A DNA stretch of 8,847 bases from Rickettsia typhi (GCA_945861605.1 CAMAVG010000036.1:1-8847); one strand, 5' to 3'. Numbered from the stretch's first letter, positions 1 through 6,674 are shown. Notes: generated by a model not told the origin, from the sequence alone. Numbers and translations: made by a program.

Positions 1-2
1 TA

Positions 3-85
3 GCGGATATGGCGAAATTGGCAGACGCACCAGATTTAGGTTCTGGCGGGAGACCGTGGGGGTTCAAGTCCCTCTATCCGCACCA
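3..85 (+). tRNA. tRNA-Leu (anticodon UAG), CCA encoded
   Basis: The 7-bp acceptor stem pairs GCGGATA (3-9) with TATCCGC (75-81), followed by discriminator A82 and a genome-encoded CCA at 83-85. The anticodon stem CCAGA/TCTGG (30-34/42-46) encloses the loop TTTAGGT, giving anticodon TAG at 37-39, which reads CUN leucine codons. A long variable arm (about 47-57) makes it a class II tRNA, as expected for leucine. The T-arm (58-74) has the TTCAAGT loop. The D-arm begins TGGCGAAATTGG, typical of bacterial tRNA-Leu. The 5' flank lies outside the window, so its promoter cannot be seen. Confidence 0.97.
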
Positions 86-117
86 AAATGCAACGAAATT
101 CACATTTATTCAAGAAT

Positions 118-135
118 ATATCACTCAAAGACTAT
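118..135 (+). repeat. 18-bp direct repeat, left copy
   Basis: ATATCACTCAAAGACTAT occurs here and again, exactly, at 707-724, 589 bp away. The match stops at both ends (flanking bases differ). The copy starts 32 bp after the CCA end of tRNA-Leu and its last two bases are the first two of the ATG at 134. The two copies are read in different frames relative to the gene between them, so shared protein sequence does not explain the match. An exact 18-mer repeat is not expected by chance in a window of this size. Confidence 0.85.
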
Positions 136-742
136 GGCAACGCTTGATAACAATTATTTATATGTATTCTTTGAAAATCATAAACGCAAAGGTTGGCTGA
201 ACGAATATTTTGGTCAAGGAGTGCGTAATGATGCACAGAAAATTAAGAGCATTCTTAAGTCTGAATTGGAAGTATGCAACCATATTGGCTTTTTATTTTA
301 TGATAAAGAATGGAAAATTGCAGAACTTGATTACTTTAGAGGCGGAAGAATTGTAAGAAATATTACTGAAAATGGTATACAAGATTTTCAAATATATCCA
401 ATTACAAAAAACACCGATGAAACGATGAAAAGCATTTATGATTTATTCAAAGATAAATTGCAAAAAAAATATTGGGTTTATTCTTGGCGAAGGTATGATT
501 TTTTAAAGTGCATTGATTATATAAAAAATAGCAAGATTCAAAGAGGTAAAACAGAGATTTTGAAGTTAAGAATGTTAAGTATTTCAATTCTTAAAAAACC
601 ATCAAATGCAGGATGGACTTGCGTTGAAGTAATATTTCACATTCTTGACAAACACCAATGCAACCCATTTAAAATTCAAGCTTCACCGTATGAATTATTA
701 AATGAGATATCACTCAAAGACTATTCACAATATTCCAATTAA
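134..742 (+). CDS. Unrecognised 202-aa protein; possible permuted papain-like (NlpC/P60-type) hydrolase
   Basis: I do not recognise this protein as a named family member. The start ATG at 134 is chosen because the longer reading frame would begin inside tRNA-Leu; no Shine-Dalgarno sequence precedes it. No signal peptide or membrane helix is evident. The order of motifs hints at a circularly permuted NlpC/P60 (YiiX/LRAT-like) fold: His50 in CNHIGFLFYD could be the catalytic histidine and Cys163 in GWTCVEV the nucleophile, followed by a PYELLNEI segment (185-192) resembling the P-x-x-L helix after the nucleophile in that superfamily. That assignment is inference. The gene is visibly more AT-rich than its neighbours and uses more AGA and ATA codons. 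It is bracketed by an 18-bp direct repeat and sits between two tRNA genes, which suggests acquisition. It has no operon partner. Confidence 0.6.
   Translation: MATLDNNYLYVFFENHKRKGWLNEYFGQGVRNDAQKIKSILKSELEVCNHIGFLFYDKEWKIAELDYFRGGRIVRNITENGIQDFQIYPITKNTDETMKSIYDLFKDKLQKKYWVYSWRRYDFLKCIDYIKNSKIQRGKTEILKLRMLSISILKKPSNAGWTCVEVIFHILDKHQCNPFKIQASPYELLNEISLKDYSQYSN
707..724 (+). repeat. 18-bp direct repeat, right copy
   Basis: Exact copy of 118-135 (ATATCACTCAAAGACTAT). It falls inside the last codons of the 134-742 gene, where it encodes ISLKDY, followed by SQYSN and the stop. Recombination between the copies would remove 589 bp containing essentially the whole gene and leave one repeat between tRNA-Leu and tRNA-Asp. 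Confidence 0.85.
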
Positions 743-761
743 CGCGAGAAATTCTGAAAAA

Positions 762-838
762 TGGCGGGAGTGAAGGGACTTGAACCCTCGGCCTTCTGCG
801 TGACAGGCAGACGCTCTAACCAGCTGAGCTACACCCCC
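762..838 (-). tRNA. tRNA-Asp (anticodon GUC), CCA encoded
   Basis: On the minus strand the acceptor stem pairs GGGGGTG (838-832) with CACTCCC, followed by discriminator G and an encoded CCA (764-762). The anticodon stem TCTGC/GCAGA encloses CTGTCAC, giving anticodon GTC for aspartate. The T-arm contains GGTTCAAGTCC and the D-arm TAGCTCAGCTGGTTAGAGC. The gene is 77 nt with a short variable loop. It faces away from comM. No terminator hairpin with a T-run follows its 3' end. Confidence 0.97.
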
Positions 839-860
839 GTTCGTGAAAACGATTAACACT

Positions 861-888
861 CCAATACAATGGTAATTTGAAAAATCAA
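861..888 (-). promoter_or_regulatory. Candidate sigma70-type promoter of tRNA-Asp
   Basis: On the minus strand, -35 TTGATT (888-883) and -10 TATTGG (866-861) are 16 bp apart, placing a start about 16 nt upstream of the tRNA. The -10 is poor. The -35 context ATTCCTTGA is identical over 9 nt to that of the udg promoter at 5755-5763, which supports the call. Confidence 0.4.
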
Positions 889-902
889 GGAATATTTTCA
901 AA
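876..902. repeat. 8-bp inverted repeat between tRNA-Asp and comM
   Basis: TTTGAAAA (876-883) and TTTTCAAA (895-902) are perfect reverse complements separated by 11 nt. The dyad overlaps the candidate -35 of tRNA-Asp. It could be a regulatory dyad, but such AT-rich dyads also arise by chance in intergenic DNA, and no regulator is identified. Confidence 0.3.
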
Positions 903-909
903 GTAAAAC

Positions 910-938
910 TTGACTATTCTTCTTTTGTGAAAAAAAAT
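910..938 (+). promoter_or_regulatory. Candidate comM-trmB promoter
   Basis: TTGACT (910-915), preceded by C as in the other CTTGA -35 boxes of this window, is followed after 17 bp by AAAAAT (933-938), a weak -10 matching four of six positions. It would start transcription around 945, giving a short leader to the ATG at 959. The weak -10 keeps this tentative. Confidence 0.35.
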
Positions 939-958
939 GGTACAAATTATCAATTACA

Positions 959-2452
959 ATGTTTGCGAAGGTTAAAACTGTTTCATTTGTTGGGCTTGAT
1001 GTCAAGGAAATTGAGGTTCAGGTGCATATAACCAAGGGAATTCCAATGTTTTCGATTGTCGGGCTTGCGAATAAATCTGTTTCGGAGGCAAAGGAACGCG
1101 TTCGCTCGGCGATTGCATCATCAGGTTTTGCCTTTCCGCAAAGCAGAATCACGATCAACCTTGCCCCTGCGGATGTTGTAAAAGATGGCTCACATTATGA
1201 CCTTCCAATCGCGATTGGAATTTTGGTTTCACTTGGGTTGATTCAACAAGAAGCAATTGACGGGAAAATTATTTTGGGGGAGCTTTCCCTTGATGGCAAT
1301 CTTAACAGAATTGGTGGAATTTTACCAACGGCAATTTATGCAAAAAAGCACGAACTTGGGCTTATAACCCCATTTGATTGTGCAAGTGAGGCACTTTTCG
1401 TTGATGAGAAATCGCAAATTATACCGGCAAAAAGCCTTTCGAATCTTATTTCAATCCTTCAAGGGTACTCAACGCCGGAATTCCCGCAACCGCTTGAGAT
1501 TTACCATGGGCAGGAAAGTAAATTGTGTTTTTCGGAAGTCAAAGGGCAAGAACACGCAAAACGAGCATTGGAAATTGCGGCATCGGGTGGGCATAATGTT
1601 TTGATGAAAGGTATGCCGGGTTCGGGGAAGTCTATGCTTGCAAAAAGAATTGTGACAATAATGCCGGAGCTTTCACTCGAAGAAATGCTTGAAATTGGAA
1701 CAATTCATTCAATTTCAAACTCTATTAAGGATTTCACCCTAACAAAGCAAATTCCGTATAGAGCGCCCCACCATTCCGCTTCGACTGCTTCAATTGTTGG
1801 CGGTGGGAAAAAAGCCAAACCGGGGGAAATTACGCTTGCTCATAAGGGAATTTTATTTTTGGACGAATTTGCGGAATATCAGGCAAATGTTTTGGAGGCA
1901 CTTCGTCAACCGATGGAGACTCGTGAAATTACAATTTCCAGAGTCGAAAACCACATAACCTACCCCGCGGATTTCATTCTAATAGCAGCAATGAACCCTT
2001 GCAAATGCGGATATTTAGGAGATTCCACACGCGAATGCAATAAAGCACCAATTTGTTCACAGGAATACACGAAGAAGATTTCGGGACCTATAATGGAGAG
2101 AATCGACATTCACATAACAGTCAACCCAAATACGGCAAACATTTTTGCTGAAAACCAAGCAAAAGCGGAAACATCATCGCAAGTTCGCGAAAGGGTTTTG
2201 ACATCAAGAAAAGTGCAGGAAGACCGATTTGGAACTAAAAAGACGAATTCACAAATGACGAACTTTGAAATTGAACAACATTGCAAGTTAAATGAAGAGT
2301 GCGAGAAAATTATTCGCAATGCAATGGAAAGATTTTCCCTTTCAATTCGGCAGTATCACAAAATTTTGAAAATCTCACGCACAATTGCGGATATCACGAA
2401 TTCTGTTGATATTCAAAAATCGCATCTTATGGAAGCGTTGGGTTATAGGTAA
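959..2452 (+). CDS. comM: ComM/YifB-family Mg-chelatase-like AAA+ ATPase
   Basis: A 497-aa protein of typical family length. The N-terminal ChlI-like domain with a Lon-protease-like fold covers about residues 15-165. The AAA+ Mg-chelatase domain (about 190-390) has Walker A GMPGSGKS (218-225), Walker B ILFLDEF (298-304), sensor-1 region AAMNPCKCG (343-351) and an arginine-finger region GPIMERID (376-383). The family's cysteine group is present (C348, C350, C360, C366). The C-terminal Mg-chelatase domain (about 400-497) carries SRTIADI (473-479) with the likely sensor-2 Arg. ComM is a hexameric helicase that drives branch migration of recombination intermediates and helps integrate DNA during natural transformation in species studied; it is widespread in non-competent bacteria too. 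It is the first gene of a pair with trmB, 18 nt downstream. No Shine-Dalgarno precedes the ATG (upstream AATTACA). Confidence 0.95.
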   Translation: MFAKVKTVSFVGLDVKEIEVQVHITKGIPMFSIVGLANKSVSEAKERVRSAIASSGFAFPQSRITINLAPADVVKDGSHYDLPIAIGILVSLGLIQQEAIDGKIILGELSLDGNLNRIGGILPTAIYAKKHELGLITPFDCASEALFVDEKSQIIPAKSLSNLISILQGYSTPEFPQPLEIYHGQESKLCFSEVKGQEHAKRALEIAASGGHNVLMKGMPGSGKSMLAKRIVTIMPELSLEEMLEIGTIHSISNSIKDFTLTKQIPYRAPHHSASTASIVGGGKKAKPGEITLAHKGILFLDEFAEYQANVLEALRQPMETREITISRVENHITYPADFILIAAMNPCKCGYLGDSTRECNKAPICSQEYTKKISGPIMERIDIHITVNPNTANIFAENQAKAETSSQVRERVLTSRKVQEDRFGTKKTNSQMTNFEIEQHCKLNEECEKIIRNAMERFSLSIRQYHKILKISRTIADITNSVDIQKSHLMEALGYR

Positions 2453-2470
2453 AACAGTTAAAATTCACAA

Positions 2471-3130
2471 ATGGAAACTACAGTAATTAACGAAAGAATT
2501 AAATCATTTACGGCACACCGTTCAAGGGTAAAGGGCGAGAAATTAGACAATCTTAAAACAAATTTGCTTCCACAGTGGGAAATCACGCATTTTGCTGAAA
2601 TTGAAACTAATGGCGGAGTTTCATTGGAGGTTGGCTCCGGTTTTGGGCAGACTGTGACTCATTTAGCGAAAAATAACCAGCAAACGCAGTTTATCGCCTG
2701 CGAAGTCTTCATTGACGGCGTTTCTGCGATTTGCTCAAAAATTGAAGAAAATGCGATTGATAACATTCGTATTTACAAAAACGACGCAAGAATTCTTCTG
2801 GAGGAAATTCCAAATGGCAGGCTGGAAAATGTTTATTTATTATTCCCCGACCCTTGGCCAAAGAAAAAACACCATAAGCGAAGAATTCTGACGGACGAAT
2901 TTTTAGCAGAAATGAAGCGAGTTCTTAAGCCCGAAGGAAAACTTTGGATAGCAACGGACGATTCATCGTATCAAGAATGGATTATTGAAGTTTTTCAAAA
3001 CCAAAGGCATTTGATCTGGCAAAATGAAAACGATTATTTAAACGAACCAACTTGGTGGGTAAAAACAAAATTCCAAATGAAAGCGGAAGAAGCCGGCAGG
3101 ATTTCAAACTTTTTTGTTTTGGGACATTAG
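2471..3130 (+). CDS. trmB: tRNA (guanine-N7-)-methyltransferase TrmB
   Basis: A 219-aa SAM-dependent Rossmann-fold methyltransferase that forms m7G46 in the variable loop of tRNAs. Visible: SAM motif I LEVGSGFGQ (52-60), acidic residue Glu78 in ACEVF for SAM, the family signature FPDPWPKKKHHKRR (125-138) with the conserved Asp127, and the motif TKFQMKAEEAG (199-209) near the C-terminus. The last motif resembles the alphaproteobacterial TRYEAKA...GR form, but the usual Glu after the aromatic residue is Gln202 here. Length is normal for the family. It follows comM by 18 nt and is probably cotranscribed. Its TAG stop (3128-3130) overlaps the stop codon of the converging priA. No ribosome binding site is visible (AAATTCACAA before ATG). 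Confidence 0.95.
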   Translation: METTVINERIKSFTAHRSRVKGEKLDNLKTNLLPQWEITHFAEIETNGGVSLEVGSGFGQTVTHLAKNNQQTQFIACEVFIDGVSAICSKIEENAIDNIRIYKNDARILLEEIPNGRLENVYLLFPDPWPKKKHHKRRILTDEFLAEMKRVLKPEGKLWIATDDSSYQEWIIEVFQNQRHLIWQNENDYLNEPTWWVKTKFQMKAEEAGRISNFFVLGH

Positions 3131-5253
3131 TAAAAACTCACAGCATCAACATCAATCTTCGTGCGACATTTTGCGTTTTTGAGGATTTCGCTCATTTTTT
3201 TTGGAACATCGGAATCGCTTCGTTTGCAGATTATCAAAACACGATAGCGAAACACATTTCGAATAAACGCAATTGGTGCAGGTGCGGGACCAAGAATCGT
3301 GCATGTCACCCTCCTGCGGATTAAATCTGTCAATTTTGAAGATTCCATTATGAGTGCCTGCTCATTTTTTGCGGAAAAGGTCACGGTTATGAACCTTGAA
3401 AATGGCGGGAAGAAATTTTCCTTTCGCGTGGATATTTCGTTTTCGTAAAAGGGGTTTTGATCAAGTGACATCAACCGTAAAATGTCGCTTTCGTTCCGTT
3501 TTGTTTGGACTAAAACAAGCCCCTGCTCGCCTTTTCTTCCGCCTCGCCCTGAAACCTGCACCAAAAGTTGCATAAGCTTTTCCTCGGCTTTGAAATCGAT
3601 TTCGTCATTTTTCAGGATTAAATCCACAATGCAAACAAGTTTGAGATTCGCAAAATCGTAACCTTTGGAGGCAATCTGCGTGCCAATTATGACGCGAACA
3701 TCGTTGCTTGAAACCCGTTCGATGAAATTTGAAAGTTTTTTTTCCGAATTCTGTTCGTCCGAGCTGAAAATTCCAACGAATTTTTTGTTTTTTTCACCAA
3801 GAAACTCAACGACTTCCTCGTAAATTGCCTCAACACCAGCACCTGAAGATGAAATCGCCAAATCCTCGCAAGAACAAGAAGGGCAACCCATTCGCACTTG
3901 CCAAGAATAAGAACATTTATGGCAAATGAGTTCGCCTTTCTTTTTGTGATATGTCAAAAGGGAGTCGCAGGAATCGCATTTAAACACCGCTTTGCAAGAA
4001 GAACATTCATTTATTGGGGAAAATCCCCTTCGATTTATGAAAATCAAAACCTGCTTCCCCGAATGAAAGTAATCAATTATTTCATTTTTGAGGGTATCCG
4101 ACAGAAATTTTTTTGATTTCTCGTTCACAACGCGAACTTCCGGCATAAGAACATCGTTAAACCGTGCGTGAAGGTTGAAAAGTGAATATTTTCCAATTTT
4201 TGCGTTATGAAATGATTCAACAGATGGCGTTGCCGAAAACAACACGATTGGAATATTTTTATTTTTCGCGAGTAAAACCGCAGCATCGCGTGCGTTATAA
4301 ACAGGGGTTTCGTCCTGTTTGAAAGAGCCATCGTGTTCTTCGTCAAGGATAATCATTTTCAGGTTTTTGTATGGCAGGAAGAGTGCAGACCTTGTTCCAA
4401 CAATTACACTACAAACACCGTTTTGCACTTGCAGAAAGCGTTCTTTGCGAAGAGCATCGGAAATTCCCGAGTGCCAAACCGCAACTTTAATGCCAAACCT
4501 CTCCTCAATTCTCTGGGAAATGACCTTCACAAGACCAATTTCCGGAAGTAAAACGACGACTTGTCCTTCGCGATTTTCCAAAATCAGTTGCTGAATTAAG
4601 TGCAAATAGACCTCCGTTTTGCCGGAACCGGTTCTGCCGTGAACCAAACTTGCGGCGAATTGGTTGGTTGTAATGCCATCGCAGACTTGTTTTTGTTCGG
4701 GGGAGAGCTGCGGTAAAACAGCTTTTGTAATTCCATCGATTTGAAAATTCTGCGTTGATTGCTTCACTTCAACTGTTTTTGTTGATATCAACCCCTTGGT
4801 TTTGAAGTATGAAAGACCTTTGAAGACGGATTCTTCGACTTCTCCCGCGTGCTTGAGAGTATTGTAAATTTCTGCCCATTTAAGGGATTTGCTCGAATTC
4901 AAGTCAACGCCATCGTTTAGAAAAACGAACGATTTTGTGACTTCGAAGGAATCCTTAATGGAAAACGGGAATGAGAGTTTTAAAAACGCAGCGGTGGAAT
5001 ACCCGTAGTATTTGGAAAGTTGTTTTGCGAAATTAATTGCTTCCTCGTTGAAAATTTTTGGGAAAACAATGCGTGATGCCGATGCAAGCTTGAATTCGGT
5101 TTTTTTTTGCGTGTAGGAATCCAAAACGACGCCAATGCAATCAAAACCACCAAAACGGCAGGCAATAACATCGCCGATTGAGACATCAAGTTGCGTTTGA
5201 TATTCAAAAGTTCCGTCAACCGGTAGAAAAGGAAGGAATTCGAGGAATTTCAT
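3127..5253 (-). CDS. priA: Primosomal protein N' (replication restart helicase PriA)
   Basis: A 708-aa superfamily 2 helicase that recognises abandoned replication forks and reloads the replisome. The N-terminal DNA-binding region (about 1-170) is followed by helicase lobe 1 with Walker A GRTGSGKT (206-213), DEEH (304-307) and SATPS (340-344). Eight zinc-binding cysteines (417, 420, 426, 429, 444, 447, 457, 460) match the PriA spacing exactly. Lobe 2 has GTQIASKGYDF (524-534) and motif VI QVSGRGGR (566-573). The C-terminal GPAPAPIAFIRNVFRYR (655-671) is the family signature. Differences from the usual sequence: the VDADLGL stretch reads VDLILKN (543-549) and GRAGR reads GRGGR. The essential Arg and zinc ligands are intact, so it is probably active. 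It lies 12 nt downstream of the ilvN-like gene and is probably cotranscribed. No Shine-Dalgarno precedes the start. Confidence 0.97.
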   Translation of the reverse strand: MKFLEFLPFLPVDGTFEYQTQLDVSIGDVIACRFGGFDCIGVVLDSYTQKKTEFKLASASRIVFPKIFNEEAINFAKQLSKYYGYSTAAFLKLSFPFSIKDSFEVTKSFVFLNDGVDLNSSKSLKWAEIYNTLKHAGEVEESVFKGLSYFKTKGLISTKTVEVKQSTQNFQIDGITKAVLPQLSPEQKQVCDGITTNQFAASLVHGRTGSGKTEVYLHLIQQLILENREGQVVVLLPEIGLVKVISQRIEERFGIKVAVWHSGISDALRKERFLQVQNGVCSVIVGTRSALFLPYKNLKMIILDEEHDGSFKQDETPVYNARDAAVLLAKNKNIPIVLFSATPSVESFHNAKIGKYSLFNLHARFNDVLMPEVRVVNEKSKKFLSDTLKNEIIDYFHSGKQVLIFINRRGFSPINECSSCKAVFKCDSCDSLLTYHKKKGELICHKCSYSWQVRMGCPSCSCEDLAISSSGAGVEAIYEEVVEFLGEKNKKFVGIFSSDEQNSEKKLSNFIERVSSNDVRVIIGTQIASKGYDFANLKLVCIVDLILKNDEIDFKAEEKLMQLLVQVSGRGGRKGEQGLVLVQTKRNESDILRLMSLDQNPFYENEISTRKENFFPPFSRFITVTFSAKNEQALIMESSKLTDLIRRRVTCTILGPAPAPIAFIRNVFRYRVLIICKRSDSDVPKKMSEILKNAKCRTKIDVDAVSFY

Positions 5254-5265
5254 CGTGTGAATTTC

Positions 5266-5697
5266 TTAAAACACTTGGAAATTTTTCACGAATTTGAGGT
5301 TTTTGTTCGCATTGCAAAATTCCGTCACGGTTTTTTCTTCGCCTGTAATACAATGGATTTCAGGGTTTTCTTCACATGTGAAAAGTGAGAGATCCGTGTT
5401 TGCAAAGCTTTCATTTGTGTGAAAAATTTGGGAGAAATACGCAACGCCCTCCTTCATTTGAATGTGAAGAACTTCGTGCACGATGAGGATTCGCATCAAA
5501 AGTTTTTGCACAAGTTCAATGTTTTTTTCGCTTTCATAAAGGGAAATGCTGACTTGCGAAATGTTTTGCTTGGAATCGACCGTTGTGGTGTGAATGGTTT
5601 CAATGCTCATGCCTCGTGCTGAAAAAAGGTTGGTGAGCCTTTGAATTACACCAAATTCGTTTTCAACGAAAATACACAAACCATGCTTTTCTAACAT
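5266..5697 (-). CDS. ilvN: Acetolactate synthase small (regulatory) subunit-like ACT-domain protein
   Basis: A 143-aa protein. Residues about 5-75 form an ACT domain resembling IlvN: VENEFGVIQRLTNLFSARG (11-29) then MSIETI, matching the usual VENEPGVLxRVxGLFSxRGxNIESL. The C-terminal half is divergent, but ITGEEKTVTEFCNANKNLKF (116-135) resembles the second IlvN domain (TG...K..AF...L..fGI). IlvN normally has about 160-170 residues, so this copy is short. In known systems it binds the catalytic subunit IlvB/IlvI, raises its activity and confers valine feedback inhibition. No large subunit lies beside it; its partner here is priA, 12 nt downstream. Alternatives are a decayed subunit or another ACT-domain regulator. 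It is transcribed from the divergent region shared with the udg gene. No Shine-Dalgarno is visible. Confidence 0.8.
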   Translation of the reverse strand: MLEKHGLCIFVENEFGVIQRLTNLFSARGMSIETIHTTTVDSKQNISQVSISLYESEKNIELVQKLLMRILIVHEVLHIQMKEGVAYFSQIFHTNESFANTDLSLFTCEENPEIHCITGEEKTVTEFCNANKNLKFVKNFQVF

Positions 5698-5719
5698 TTT
5701 GTAGGAATTATTTTTCCAT

Positions 5720-5748
5720 TTTGTAATACTATTTTTTTAAGAATTCAA
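5720..5748 (-). promoter_or_regulatory. Candidate promoter of ilvN-priA
   Basis: On the minus strand, -35 TTGAAT (5748-5743) and -10 TACAAA (5725-5720) are 17 bp apart. Transcription would start near 5713, about 15 nt before the ATG. The -35 sits back to back with that of the divergent udg promoter, 9 bp away. Confidence 0.5.
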
Positions 5749-5761
5749 GAAAATTCCTTGA
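5745..5761. promoter_or_regulatory. Candidate operator dyad between divergent promoters
   Basis: TCAAGAAAATTCCTTGA is a 17-nt near-palindrome (7 of 8 base pairs around a central A). It overlaps both divergent -35 boxes, so a bound protein could affect both transcription units. It may simply result from two CTTGA-type -35 boxes facing away from each other. Confidence 0.3.
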
Positions 5762-5786
5762 CAACCCACCAAAAATTATACATATT
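5758..5786 (+). promoter_or_regulatory. Candidate promoter of the udg-ubiB operon
   Basis: A perfect -35 TTGACA (5758-5763) and -10 CATATT (5781-5786) are separated by 17 bp. Transcription would start near 5793, about 18 nt before the ATG at 5811. This is the best sigma70-like promoter in the window. Confidence 0.6.
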
Positions 5787-5810
5787 TTCAAAAAACTACG
5801 AAATTGAACG

Positions 5811-6674
5811 ATGGAAAGGTCTCTTTTAATGCAAAAACTTGAAACCGTTGTGAAATATTACGCAAAAACGCTTGCGGATATTGGTGAATTCCAAACATTT
5901 GCAAGAATTCCCGCAAAAATTGAAATGGAAGCAATACCATCACTCCCAGAAATACAACAATCGCCCAAAACGCAACCCCAACCGCAACAAATATCACAAC
6001 CAATGGCAAAAAAACCACCACAGGAAGCCCCAATTGCAAAAATTCCAAAAAAAGTTGCCTCCACAATCCAAAATTCCGTCCCAAATGTGAACCTTGAATC
6101 TTTCACGAATCTTGATGATTTAAAAGCAGAATTGGAGAAATCGTGCAATTGCGAATTGAAAACATACGCAACGAAAACCGTTTTTGGAGACGGCAACCCC
6201 AACGCGAAAATCTTGATAATCGGCGAGGCTCCCGGTCAAGAAGAGGACATCGCCGGCGTGCCATTTATTGGAAGATCCGGCGAACTTTTAATGAACGCGT
6301 TCAAGTCGATTTCACTGGAGCGAGAGAAAAACTTCTACATAACCAACAACATTTTTTGGCGTCCACCGGGAAATCGCAAACCAACGGATGAGGAAATGGA
6401 TATTTGCAGGCCGTACCTCGCAAAAATTGTTGAAATAATCAATCCAACTGTGATAATCTGCGTCGGTTCGGTTGCTGCTCAAAATGTTTTACAAACAGAG
6501 GAAACCATTTCGAACCTGCGAAATAAGGTTTTTTTGGAATCAATACCGTTGAAGTATACCGGCAAAATTTTTGCGATATACCACCCGTCGTACCTTCTTC
6601 GAAACCCTTCGAAAAAATACGATATGTACAAAGATCTCCTCTTTATCAAAGAGCAAATTGGTGAAATTTTATGA
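5811..6674 (+). CDS. Uracil-DNA glycosylase, family 4-like (alphaproteobacterial type)
   Basis: A 287-aa protein expected to remove uracil from DNA for base excision repair. An N-terminal extension (1-95) has a Pro/Gln/Lys-rich linker around 43-82, followed by a catalytic domain from about 98. Motif 1 is GEAPGQEED (138-146), then PFIGRSGELL (151-160), YITNN (176-180), WRPPGNR (183-189) and the His motif HPSYLLR (258-264). Family 4 enzymes hold a [4Fe-4S] cluster with four cysteines. Here C112, C114, C199 and C217 exist, but the usual Cys before RPP is Trp183, as I recall for alphaproteobacterial homologues, so cluster binding is doubtful. A second in-frame ATG at 5829 has AAAGG 9 nt upstream and could be the true start. 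The stop overlaps the ubiB start as ATGA, indicating translational coupling. Confidence 0.9.
   Translation: MERSLLMQKLETVVKYYAKTLADIGEFQTFARIPAKIEMEAIPSLPEIQQSPKTQPQPQQISQPMAKKPPQEAPIAKIPKKVASTIQNSVPNVNLESFTNLDDLKAELEKSCNCELKTYATKTVFGDGNPNAKILIIGEAPGQEEDIAGVPFIGRSGELLMNAFKSISLEREKNFYITNNIFWRPPGNRKPTDEEMDICRPYLAKIVEIINPTVIICVGSVAAQNVLQTEETISNLRNKVFLESIPLKYTGKIFAIYHPSYLLRNPSKKYDMYKDLLFIKEQIGEIL

Noticed and set aside
56..133. Extension of the 134-742 gene upstream to the ATG at 56
   Set aside because: This start lies inside the tRNA-Leu gene and would encode tRNA sequence; the ATG at 134 is the first plausible start after the tRNA.
83..135. Classical tRNA attachment site (attB) for an integrative element at tRNA-Leu
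   Set aside because: The direct repeat does not include any tRNA sequence, starting 32 bp after the CCA, and no integrase is encoded between the copies.
9..200. A 63-aa reading frame starting in tRNA-Leu
   Set aside because: It covers the tRNA and overlaps the 134-742 gene in another frame; it has no recognisable content.
737..761. Terminator after the 134-742 gene or after tRNA-Asp
   Set aside because: AGAAATTCT is only a 4-bp dyad, without a GC-rich stem or following T-run on either strand.
3052..3324. A plus-strand reading frame across the trmB/priA junction
   Set aside because: It is out of frame with trmB and antisense to the well-supported end of priA.
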